Shown piece by piece: positions 17,494-26,646 of a stretch of DNA of 64,000 bases; within the stretch, counting starts at the first letter, position 1, and every line of letters starts with the position of its first letter. Under the pieces are notes generated by a model. That model did no database searches, was not told the DNA's origin, and saw only the letters and a list, made by a program, of their open reading frames with translations. The position numbers and the translations under genes were made by a program. The stretch covers positions 62,001 to 126,000 of the forward strand of contig CANJKZ010000179.1 of NCBI GenBank assembly GCA_947471745.1. Reading direction: 5' to 3'. The stretch comes from Closterium sp. Naga37s-1 (taxonomy: Eukaryota; Streptophyta; Zygnematophyceae; Desmidiales; Closteriaceae).

Positions 17494-19947
17494 TTACCGG
17501 ATATTGAATATTTTCAACCCTTTCAGCTCATGTACGCAACGAGGACGCACAAAACCTTCAGCATCAATTAAATTAGAGCACCCCTCAACGAAAAGGTCCC
17601 GCAGCATCTTGAGCCTGGTGAAATTCTCAGGCAGGGATTCCAGCTTCTTGCAGCTCTTCAGGTTCAGTGAATGGAGCCTGGCCAATTGCTCAAACCCAGG
17701 CGGCAGTGAGTGGATCAGGCTGTCTTCGACATCCAGGCGACACAGAAAGGCGAGCTGGGTGAGAGAAGCAGGCAGATGTTCCAGAGCAGAGCACTTGGAC
17801 AGGTTAAGCTCTTCCAGCCTGGATAAAGCACCCAGATTCTCAGGAAGATATACCAGCTTCGCAGCATGAACCTCCAGAGTCGTTAAACGCGGAAGCTCCA
17901 CAATACTTGCAGGAAGCTCCTTCAGCTCATTGGCATGGTGAATGCGCAGCTGCCGCAGCTGCACCATTGACGACCCAAAATCTGGGAGCGCCTCCACCCT
18001 CCAGGCACTCCCAATTGTCAGGGTACGAAGCCGGGAAAGGTAGACCAACGGGAATGGAAGTTTCCTAGCTTTGCACGATTCCAGATACAGCTGCTCCAGA
18101 TGAGATAAGCCGTTGCTGGATGTCACGGCCCACGCAACCTCAACCAGTCTCAAGTTCAGCTTCCTCAGCTTTGGCAGCACGGTCACATTCGGCAGAGGTG
18201 TGACGTTTTTGGAGTTCCCAAGGTTGAGCTCCTCGAGAGATTGTGGCAGGAATTCAGGCAATTCCGTCAGGTTCTCACATTCCTCAAACTTCAGCACTTC
18301 AAGCCTTGAGAAAGCTTCCAGCCTGGATGGTACCGCATGTAGCCTTACGCAGCGATTAACGGCCAGGATTTCAAGGCCAGAAATGCCCGTCAACGACTCT
18401 GGGAGCTCCTCAATCTGGCAGGAAATTATGAATAATTCTCGTAAGCTGCTTAGCTTCTGAATGTCTTCCGGAAGTTTAAGAAGCGAGCAGCTATTAAGCT
18501 CCAACCGCGTCAGGGAAGAGAGTTGAGTGAAAGAGTATGGAAGCAGCAGCTGCGTCTGATTGTCATTCAGGTAAAAAGTCTGGAGTTGTTTGAACCCTCC
18601 GATACCCGCTGGAAGCATGATATGAGGCAACTCCACGAGCCACAGCGTCTTGACAGCTGTCAGGCAACAGAATTCCACCGGCAACTCGCGAATCTCAGGG
18701 CAACGAATCAAAAACAGCGTTTCCAGTGACGAGAGACGACACAGGGATTGAGGGAGGTCCGTGAGTGGAAGGTGCTCCAGAACCAAAGTCTTTAGGGCAG
18801 TCAGGCATCCGAAGTCTTCGGGCAGGCTGAATAACCCTTTACAGCTGGAAATCTTTAGAAGTTCGAGACGGGTTAAGGAGAGAAGCTCAAGCTCTTCAGG
18901 CAGCTGCGCATGGATAGAGTATTGATCCAGACTTAGAATGCGAAGAGATGGCAACAGCGTGGCAACGTCGTTAGGAAAACGCTCGAGTTCCCCACAGTTG
19001 GTGATCCATAGCTCTTCGAGACTGGTGCATGGCGAGCCGGAAGGAAACAGTCGGTCGAATCGAGGACAGCTATCCAAGAATTTCAGTGATGTCAGGAAAG
19101 GAAACTGTGCGATGGAAAACGAATAATCGGTAGAATCGTTACGATAGCAGAATGCATCAGGAAGTGAAAGGCTAGTTAATCCACTTAAGGCAGTGAGGTT
19201 GACGAGCTCCTGAAAAACCATTCCTGTAACGGAAATGTCCAGAACGGTCAGTGAAGATAACTCTACGAGTTCGTGGCGTCTACATAACGAGTCACTCTGA
19301 AAAAGAGCAAGAGTGTGGAGACGGCTTAGTTGAAAAAACGATGCTGGCAGGACCGTCTCGTCATGAACACAGGAGAGATTTAGCTGTTCCAGTTGAGTGC
19401 ACCGCCGGAATAGAGCATCCAGAGAAGATGTAGCTAGAGGCTGCACATCCTCCCTATCACCACCCGCGTACAATTCTTCCGAGTCGCTGGATAGGCCAAG
19501 AATTTTCAAGTTTGGACATGACGAGGCGAGGTGATTCAGGAACTCGTCGTTTATGGTTCCTAATAAGACATTGCTGATTTCAAGATGAGTGAGGTTCGGG
19601 AAGCAAGTGATAGCGGTCATAATCTCCACGCGGGACACTAAAAGGTCGTCTTTAAGGCCGCCTTTGACAACAAGTGTGGAGACGTAGCGTCGAGCGAGAC
19701 GGCGCCAGCGGCGGCAGACTGAAGCGATGAGCAGACTAAAGGCGGCGTTTGCGGAGACAGGAAGGGCCGGTAAAGGACCCTCATTGGGTTTCAGAGTTTC
19801 GCGTTTTGAATAGAGGTATGTCGGCCTATAACCACAGCAGCTCCACACAGCTTCGGTGTTAGGCTGGTAAGGAATTGGCTGATCGCTCTGCCAGAAAATC
19901 TTTACTAGAAGCTCGTCTGATAAATCACTGATGTGTGTCCGAGACAT
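17494..19947 (-). CDS. F-box-like leucine-rich repeat protein (paralogue 3)
   Basis: Intronless gene of 817 residues starting MSRTHISDLSDELLVKIFWQ, the same N-terminus as the other two paralogues, which fixes the start. The F-box-like halves are SDLSDELLVKIFWQSDQ and ASVCRRWRRLARRYVSTLVV, followed by LRRs to the C-terminus (LTGISGLEILAVNRCVRLHA, LPASIVELPRLTTLEVHAAK). It has a small insertion, GGLKDDLLVSRVEI, relative to paralogue 1. The adjacent copies 2 and 3 and the inverted copy at 3878 form a small local family separated by the RlmN-like gene. Function as for the family: protein-protein recognition, possibly as SCF adaptor. Confidence 0.78.
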   Translation of the reverse strand: MSRTHISDLSDELLVKIFWQSDQPIPYQPNTEAVWSCCGYRPTYLYSKRETLKPNEGPLPALPVSANAAFSLLIASVCRRWRRLARRYVSTLVVKGGLKDDLLVSRVEIMTAITCFPNLTHLEISNVLLGTINDEFLNHLASSCPNLKILGLSSDSEELYAGGDREDVQPLATSSLDALFRRCTQLEQLNLSCVHDETVLPASFFQLSRLHTLALFQSDSLCRRHELVELSSLTVLDISVTGMVFQELVNLTALSGLTSLSLPDAFCYRNDSTDYSFSIAQFPFLTSLKFLDSCPRFDRLFPSGSPCTSLEELWITNCGELERFPNDVATLLPSLRILSLDQYSIHAQLPEELELLSLTRLELLKISSCKGLFSLPEDFGCLTALKTLVLEHLPLTDLPQSLCRLSSLETLFLIRCPEIRELPVEFCCLTAVKTLWLVELPHIMLPAGIGGFKQLQTFYLNDNQTQLLLPYSFTQLSSLTRLELNSCSLLKLPEDIQKLSSLRELFIISCQIEELPESLTGISGLEILAVNRCVRLHAVPSRLEAFSRLEVLKFEECENLTELPEFLPQSLEELNLGNSKNVTPLPNVTVLPKLRKLNLRLVEVAWAVTSSNGLSHLEQLYLESCKARKLPFPLVYLSRLRTLTIGSAWRVEALPDFGSSMVQLRQLRIHHANELKELPASIVELPRLTTLEVHAAKLVYLPENLGALSRLEELNLSKCSALEHLPASLTQLAFLCRLDVEDSLIHSLPPGFEQLARLHSLNLKSCKKLESLPENFTRLKMLRDLFVEGCSNLIDAEGFVRPRCVHELKGLKIFNIR

Positions 19948-20920
19948 CTCTACTATAATCTCTGACCAACAAAAATCGGCGAAGACTACCTAAACAAAGA
20001 ATCCAGAGAACCTGGAACGAAACATCCAGCACTGGGTGAAATGAAAGCAGCTTGTGATAAATTACGTAGGAGAACCGAAGAGGTGAAACCCACACTTGCT
20101 CCATCTATGGCTGCCTGCCTAGCTTCTCCTAATCTGAATCGTCCATTTCTGTTGTCTGTTTCCAGACTGGACGGTGGAGATTTAACAACAAGACTCACAC
20201 TGGCGTGCGTCGTTGTGCGACCTTCGATATTGTTACCGTGTCACAAATACCTCCTGTCCAGACACTCATCTCGCGAGAGGCTGCAAATGCTGCATTTTGG
20301 TTGGCCTAGTTGCTGGTTGGCGAATTTCTGAGTTTCGCGGAACATGTGCAACACCATTTTTCCCTCCAAGATCCAAGGGCGCCACATTGACCTGAAGAAG
20401 CTACACCTTTGCCGAGGACGTGTGAAGAGAACTTTCTGAAGAAGTGTTATCCCTTCCAGACTTCCAGTCCTCAAGAAAGTGTCACATTTAGCCATTTTAT
20501 GTGTTACATCTCCACATCCTACCTACGTCATCCGAAGTACACTATTTGTTGCAGCAAGACAATGCACTGGCCAGCTTGTCGTGACACGCAGCACAAAACG
20601 AACTGCTAGCAGCCCACCATTTCTTGTGAGCAATATTTGTCATCAGCGCCCTGACGGCCTCTCTCCCTACCACAGTCCGGTTCAACTCATGAACCCTGGC
20701 TCGTATCCTGAACAAGCAACAATACTTCCCCTACAGACTTCCAGACAATGAAAACCAATGAGTACACCAATGAAATGACCGTCACACAAGCCCAAGCTGC
20801 AATGACGAGACGATGGAAATGCAATGATGAAGAAATGACCTAGCACGCAGCCCATGATGACAATGAAATGCACCACTTCAGCCACTGGAGTCAGTCACTT
20901 ACGACAACCCAGGCAGGCCC
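19948..20920. other. Intergenic region between the LRR gene and the G3BP-like gene
   Basis: Nearly 1 kb without a recognised gene, RNA or repeat. It should include the promoter of the LRR gene (right end 19947) and the 3' UTR of the G3BP-like gene (ends at 20921). Confidence 0.4.
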
Positions 20921-23900
20921 TTACGACGGAGCCACCACTGCGACCCCCCCTCCTTGACCCCCTCCTCTACTCCCTCCTGTCCGCCCCTGTCCCCCTCTTC
21001 TTCCCCTCCCCCCTCCACTCGACGACCATCCTCCCTGCCCCGCCCCACTCCCCCCATCACCTCCCCCATACCCCTGCTGCTGAAACCCCTGTAACCCCTG
21101 ACCCTGCTGGAATCCTTGCCCCTGCACTCCCTGTCCGGTCAACCCCTGCCCCTGCTGCATTCCCTGCCCCTGCCCTTGCCCCTGCCACTGTCCCTGCCCC
21201 TGCACCTGCGGCTGACCCCGAGAACCGAAACCTGAACCCCCACGCCCACCCCTGTTGCTCACAACACCAACACTCCCACCAGTACCGGCACCAGCAGCAC
21301 CAGTACCAACACCACCAGCAGCACCAACACCAACACCACCAACACCAGCAGCAGCACCGGTGAAGTTGCTGCTGCCTTCGCGGTATTGGCGATCTGAGCC
21401 TCCTCGGCCCCCTCCCGTGCGACGATACGAGCCTAGGGGGGTGCGGAAACACAGAGGTGGGGGATGGAGGGGAGAGACAGAAGAGAACGGAGATGATTCT
21501 TCAAGTTTCTAGAGAATCGCTGCAATCACCAGCACCGAACATCAACACCAGCACCATCGGCACTAGCAGCGCCACCAGCAGCAGCACCACTGAAGTTGCT
21601 GCTGCCGTTGTGGAATTGGCAATCCGCGCACCTCCCGTGCGATGGTACGATTCGCCCAGCATTATGTACTGCTTCTGCCCATGGGCAACCAGATGACACA
21701 CCATAACGGCTTGCCTTGTTTTGTTTGTTTGTTTGTTTGTTTTGTTTACTTACTTGTTTGTTTGTTTGTTTGTTTGTTTGTTTGTTTTGTTTACTTACTT
21801 GTTTGTTTGTTTTGTTTACTTACTTGTTTGTTTGTTTGTTTGTTTTGTTTACTTACTTGTTTGTTTGTTTTTCTTTCGAGGGGCTCACCTCGGTTAGTGC
21901 TTGAAGCCTTCTTCTCCTCGATCTTCACCTGGAAATTCCCCACCATGATCGATTGTTTCTGCCCACACGCAAACACATGAAGGGTTGAGCAATGAGATTC
22001 AAAGTTCAGAGCGAGAATTAGACGGCTCACCATTCAGGAGCTTTCACAATACGTGCCAACAGCTTTTGTTGCAGCAAACTCAGGGAACAAAGCCAAAACC
22101 CCAAACCCTGCTACTAACCTCCACTGCTGCTTGTGCTGCTGCAGGTTCCTCAAACTCCACAAACGCGTACACTGTAGCGGGGTTGTTGGCCTGACGGGGA
22201 GAGGGCGAAATATGAATGGGATCAGAAGAATGTTATAAGCCAACTCAACACTTTGGCTTCCTCAAACTGCACAAACGCGTTCACTGAGGAGACGCACGGA
22301 AAGGGAGACGATTGAATTGACAGCTTAAAAAAAGAACCTTGTTGCCTCATAGGGTCATGAGAAAATGACTCATGATGTGAGGATAGATGGATTTGCAGGG
22401 TGGTAGAAAGGCAAAAAAGGACACCGCACCTTGGTGCCCCAAAATTGAATCTGGATTAAATGGTCAACTCATAGATAGAAAATAATTAGGCAGAAAGGGA
22501 AACTGCACCTTGTTGCCCCGAATTTGAATGCGATCCGCTTTCACTGCTCCAAACTGGCTGAAGTGCTCTGCAATCTCCTTGGCAGTAATCCGCACTGGCA
22601 GGTTGCGCACAAACACAGCGCGGCCCTCCCCTGCGGCTGTGGAGCACACAAAGCAGAGGCACAGGGGAAGAGCGAGAGCAGTGAATGCGTTAAAGTCGAA
22701 GTGGCTAAGGTGCATTGTAATCTCCTTGGCAGTGATGCGCACTAGCAGGTTGCGCACAAACACAGGGCGGCCCTCCCCTGCAGCTGTGAGGCACAAAGGG
22801 CACACGGGGCAGAGGCACACGGAGCAGAGGCACACGCATGGGAAGGGAAGGAAAGGATGGGTTGAGTTTAATGTGCTCTCCGATCTCCTTGGCAGTGATG
22901 CGCACTGGCAGGTTGCGCACAAACACAGCGCGCCCCCCCCCTGCAGCTGTGGCGCACACGAAGGGGCCAAGCAGGAGCAGCAGCACATGAGTCAACACTA
23001 GACCAAGAGATGCGACACAGCCCAGCCCTTTCCTGCCCTGCCCCCCCATTTCCTCTCCTCCCCTACGGTTTTCACAATCAACATCGTCCCTACCTTCGTC
23101 AACGGTATTAGCATCCTCTCCCGCCCAGCAGCAGAAGCGAGCCCAGAGGCAGGCGCCAGCAAACCAGCATAGAATCCAGCTGCTGCTCCAGACGGCGCTG
23201 CATCTTGCCACCCAAACGCCCCAGCCCTCCCCTCACCTCTCCTACAGTCAACCCAAGTCAACGCATTCGGCATACCTTCGTCAGCAGCATTGGTATCCTC
23301 TGCCACCCCACCACCACCAGCAGCGAACCCAGGAGCAGGGGCAAGCAAACCAGCAGAGAACCCAGCTGCTGCTCCAGGCGGCGCTGCTTCTTGCCCCACA
23401 AACGCCCCAGCGCCCCCAATCGCTGCGGGAGGGAGCAGCGGCGGCTGCCTGGGCGCAACCGCCCCCAGAAGCGCGGCTGCGGGGGGAGTGGCGGAGGCAG
23501 GCGCGGAAGCTGCGCCCGCGGAGGCGCCCGCGGGTGAGGCAGCTGCGGATTGCGCGCGCATGGCTTGCAGCTGTAGGGTGGGATGGGGGAGGGGCGTGTG
23601 GGGCGGGGAAGCGACGCTCAAGAAAGGTACGGGTTGGGCGGGTTGGCACGTGGGCTAGGTTGAGATACGAGGAAGGGGGTTAGAAAGGGTTTAGCAACAG
23701 GATTGCCTCCAGTGAGGATGGGGAATTATTTTGACGGGTTATAGCTCCACGAATCGCGCAACTGAAATAACGGCGAGTCTAGCATTGCGCAACTGAAAAG
23801 TGATGTGGGGTCTGGGACAAACCCAACCAGCATGATCACTCATGTTAGAGGCGTAAAGTAGTCCTAAGATGTTCCAACACCGGCATGATCACTCACAATA

Positions 23901-25812
23901 GAGGCGTAAGACTTCTTAGGGGCCGGTTCATCTGACGCAGACGCAGCAGCAGGTGCCGCAGCTACAGCTGGTGCTGCCGCCGCCGCTGGAGCTACAGCTG
24001 CTACAGGCGCTACCGCTGCTGCAGGCGGTGCTGCTGCTGCTGCTGCGGGTGCCGCTGCTACAGCTGGTGCTACAGCTGACGCCGCTGGTGCTCCCGCAGC
24101 CGCTTCCCCGCCCGCAGGACTCGGAAGGACAGCAGGCGCGGAAACTGGGGCGGAAGGCGCAACAGGCGCTTCCGCCTTCTCCCCTTCCGCCGCTGCTGCG
24201 GCGGCTCCCGCTCCCGCCCCTTGACCCTGCCCTTGGCCCTGATCCACGGAAACGACCGACTCAGGCACTTCCCGAATCACCTGCACCTCCTCCCCCGCTG
24301 CGCCGTCGTCCGCGGCCGGGGGAGCCCCGGCTCCGCCGGCTGCGGCGCTGGGGGCGGCGGCAGGCGCGGACGCCTGGGACGCCTCGTCGACCGTTACATC
24401 TCGCACGGCGTGATCCACAGATGTAACCTCCCGGGACCCTGCCGCTTGATCCGCCGCGTGCCCGTTCACCAGACCTGCCTGAGACCCACTCCCGGCAGCA
24501 GCAGCTGCAGCTGATCCATCGGCAGACGCGGCCGACTTAGTCCCCCCACCAACGGCGTGTTTAACTACGGCGGGCGGCTGCGGCGGCGGCGCGTCCTCTA
24601 GAAACCGGAAGATGTCGTTAAGGACGTAGAAGCCGTTCTGCTGCGGCGCGAGGAAGAAGCTCTGGACGAAGCCGCGGCGCTCGCTGCTGCTGTAACAGTG
24701 CGCGCCGGTTACCACCACGAGAACGCCGCCAGAGAGCGACTCCTGACAATCCACGGATTTGATCTCCGCCTTGACTTCGCATGAATCCAATGACATCACC
24801 TTGGTGTGGATACCCTGAACACGCCATGTGCACGTGCGTGAAAGCCAAACCAACATGCAGGCCACACAAACCATACAGAGCACCCAAGCCAAGCCACACC
24901 CATTCATGCCACACAGATAATGGAAACCGCACAAGCATATGATCCCCAAACCCCATTACGCACACCCACACATGCGTGAGGAATATGAGTAACCAGTTTT
25001 TTCACATTGCCAGTTACCGAAAATAAAGTCCTCGTTCTCAAAACAACAACGCAAGTTCCTTCAAGGTTGGTACATTAGAGCAATCCTTCCTGTACCTTCA
25101 CACTGATGCAGTCCTCTCGTTACCTTGCTGCTACTGACGCTTCTCCAACCCAATGCTTGTGAATTACGGATCGCATTAACTACTGGACGGATTCTGTCAC
25201 GGCGAGACGCACCTGCATGGTCGTCACATACCCCTTAAGCCATTCGACGGATTCCGTCACTACAACACGCACCTGCATGGTCGTCACAGTTTCCCCGGGA
25301 ATGCCGAGGCGCTCGGCGCGCGTGAATTTGCTCTCGTCAACGTAGAACTTGTGCACATCGTGCGGTTGCGTGTGCATCACGGTATAGTACTGCGACGCGA
25401 ACGCTTTGCCGACCTGCGGGTGAGGGGAGATCAGGGAAACGGCGTTGCTTGAGACGCCTTGAAAGTCGTTATCCGACGCAAACGCCTTGCTGAAAGTCGT
25501 TAAAACTTGGAGATAAGAAAAACTCTGTAAATAACCGTTAGAATTAAATTCTCTAAACTAGATCCATACTAGAGGACTGGCGGATCAAAAGGGCGAACCA
25601 CACCGGAGCTTTACTAACGACGCGTAAAGGTAAGATCGGTGTCGTGTAAAAGCTGGATTCGAACACGGATCGTAAGAAGCGTACTTTGTTAATCTTTAGT
25701 TAAGACCCGGACCCTGATCGTTCGAGAGTCAAGTCCTACGGCTTACCTCGAAAGCCCAGTCGGCCGTGGCTGCAGGGCCGGAAGCGGCAGGACCAGAGCC
25801 ATCGGACACCAT
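20921..25812 (-). CDS. G3BP-like stress-granule RNA-binding protein (NTF2 + RRM + RGG), 8 exons
   Basis: Exons in transcript order: 25812-25747, 25413-25273, 24814-23897, 23570-23276, 22636-22509, 22190-22119, 21958-21889 and 21432-20921. Phases agree at every junction and total 733 residues. The N-terminal NTF2-like domain spans about residues 18-140: WAFEVGKAFASQYYTVMH, FYVDESKFTRAERLG, SFFLAPQQNGFYVLNDIFRF. A long Ala/Pro/Glu linker ends in KKSYASI, the plant G3BP signature. The RRM begins near residue 474 with GRAVFVRNLPVRITAKEIAE and continues through VYAFVEFEEPAAAQAAVE and MVGNFQVKIEEKK. The tail is Gly/Gln/Arg-rich with RGG-like motifs. By family, G3BP-type proteins bind RNA and nucleate cytoplasmic stress granules. 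Most introns contain partial exon copies. Confidence 0.88.
21490..21690 (-). repeat. Chimeric partial copy of G3BP-like exons 7 and 8
   Basis: Lying between exon 8 and exon 7, this copy starts after an AG with KQYIMLG, resembling the start of exon 7 (KQSIMVG). It passes directly into ESYHRTGG, resembling the start of exon 8 (GSYRRTGG). A diverged, frame-shifted version of the following exon 8 sequence continues to about 21500. It is unusual in joining the beginnings of two exons. Confidence 0.65.
21714..21870. repeat. TTTG microsatellite in G3BP-like intron 7
   Basis: Runs of TTTG interrupted by TTTTGTTTACTTACTTG blocks that recur about four times, in the intron between exons 8 and 7. Simple-sequence expansion with a small higher-order repeat. 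Confidence 0.9.
22245..22300 (-). repeat. Degraded partial copy of G3BP-like exon 6
   Basis: Upstream (transcript sense) of exon 6, about 40 bases encode NAFVQFEEA-like sequence after an AG. This matches YAFVEFEEP of the intact exon at 22119-22190. Confidence 0.65.
22395..22445 (-). repeat. Degraded downstream copy of G3BP-like exon 5 end
   Basis: A roughly 40-base copy of the end of exon 5 (IQIRGNK plus donor), now reading IQFWGTK-like and followed by GTGCGG, lies about 65 bases downstream of the intact exon end. Confidence 0.65.
22700..22960 (-). repeat. Upstream partial copies of the G3BP-like RRM exon
   Basis: Two copies of the 5' half of exon 5 lie in intron 4, reading GRPVFVRNLLVRITAKEI (about 22700-22785) and GRAVFVRNLPVRITAKEIGE (about 22860-22955). 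Each is preceded by an AG acceptor in the correct phase. They stop before the rest of RNP2-containing exon 5. The intact exon is 22509-22636. Confidence 0.87.
23050..23270 (-). repeat. Downstream partial copy of G3BP-like exon 4
   Basis: A diverged copy of the end of exon 4, with AAAGFYAGLLAPASG against AAAGFSAGLLAPAPG, followed by a GTAGG donor-like site. It sits immediately downstream of the intact exon end at 23276. Confidence 0.82.
23822..23875 (-). repeat. Downstream partial copy of G3BP-like exon 3 end
   Basis: About 50 bases repeat the end of exon 3 and its donor region, including the shared GATCACTCA segment, about 25 bases after the intact exon end at 23897. Confidence 0.7.
25175..25235 (-). 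repeat. Downstream partial copy of G3BP-like exon 2 end
   Basis: A copy of TGTGACGACCATGCAG-type sequence (VTTMQ plus donor) and the following intron is repeated about 70 bases downstream of the intact exon end at 25273. A weaker copy of the exon 2 beginning lies upstream near 25440-25490. Confidence 0.75.
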
Positions 25813-26646
25813 GGTGCCAGCGTACAGTAATTAACTAACGATTTAAAAAGAGAAAACTGGTCCTTAAGTACAAGTACCGAAGTTGCGGAGCCTCCAACAG
25901 CAGCAGCTAAAGGGATCAGGGTACAAGGAGCCTAGAGATCAGGACAGCAATCTGAAACAAGGGAGGAAGGAAAACGGAAACAGAAGCTGATGAAACCTGC
26001 AAGTGACCTAGGGAATTTCAGATCAGCAGGAAAACTAGACTCAGGGAAAGTGAAAACCGAGATTCAGGGAATAGATAGTTCGTTGGCTGCCTGGCAGTGG
26101 CAGCACGGGGTGAGTGCGTGCTGAGCGGGCTCCAGCTCAGACGAAACTCGCCAGCTTCCAGAAGCGACGGGTGGTGGAAGTTGGGTTGCGAGTTCGCCAA
26201 ACGACTTTGGCGAGAATGTAACTGATTTTCGCATATGGGAAAGAGCTGCTGTGGGCTAGATCTGAGTCGCTCGTCCTGGGCTTGCGTTGCGTCACAGGCG
26301 TCGCAGAAATTCGGCCTTGGGTAGGACGAACATTGGGAGGGACAGTGTTGATTTGGTCTGAGGATGCATTTGTGTATAATACGTAGGCTGACTACACTTC
26401 CATCATACGGAGGTTTGCCCGACTATCTTTTCAAATGCATTCAGGTAGGCAAAAAATAATAATATAAAGAGCGAAATACAACTAAGGGCGTGTTCCTGCA
26501 AATTGGTACAGCGACAACTTGAAGAAAAACTTCTACGTATGTCAACATCGTGGTAATCGGGCTTTGAATGAGAGTTAGGCTTCTATGTGACAGCCTGTAG
26601 GCCCTGTACCATATCGTTGTACTGAAGTGAAGGAAAACGCCCTGAG
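25813..26646. other. Intergenic region between the G3BP-like and bHLH-like genes
   Basis: Over 800 bases with no recognised coding sequence or RNA. The end nearest 25813 is the presumed promoter and 5' UTR of the G3BP-like gene; the other end is the 3' flank of the bHLH-like gene. Confidence 0.4.
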
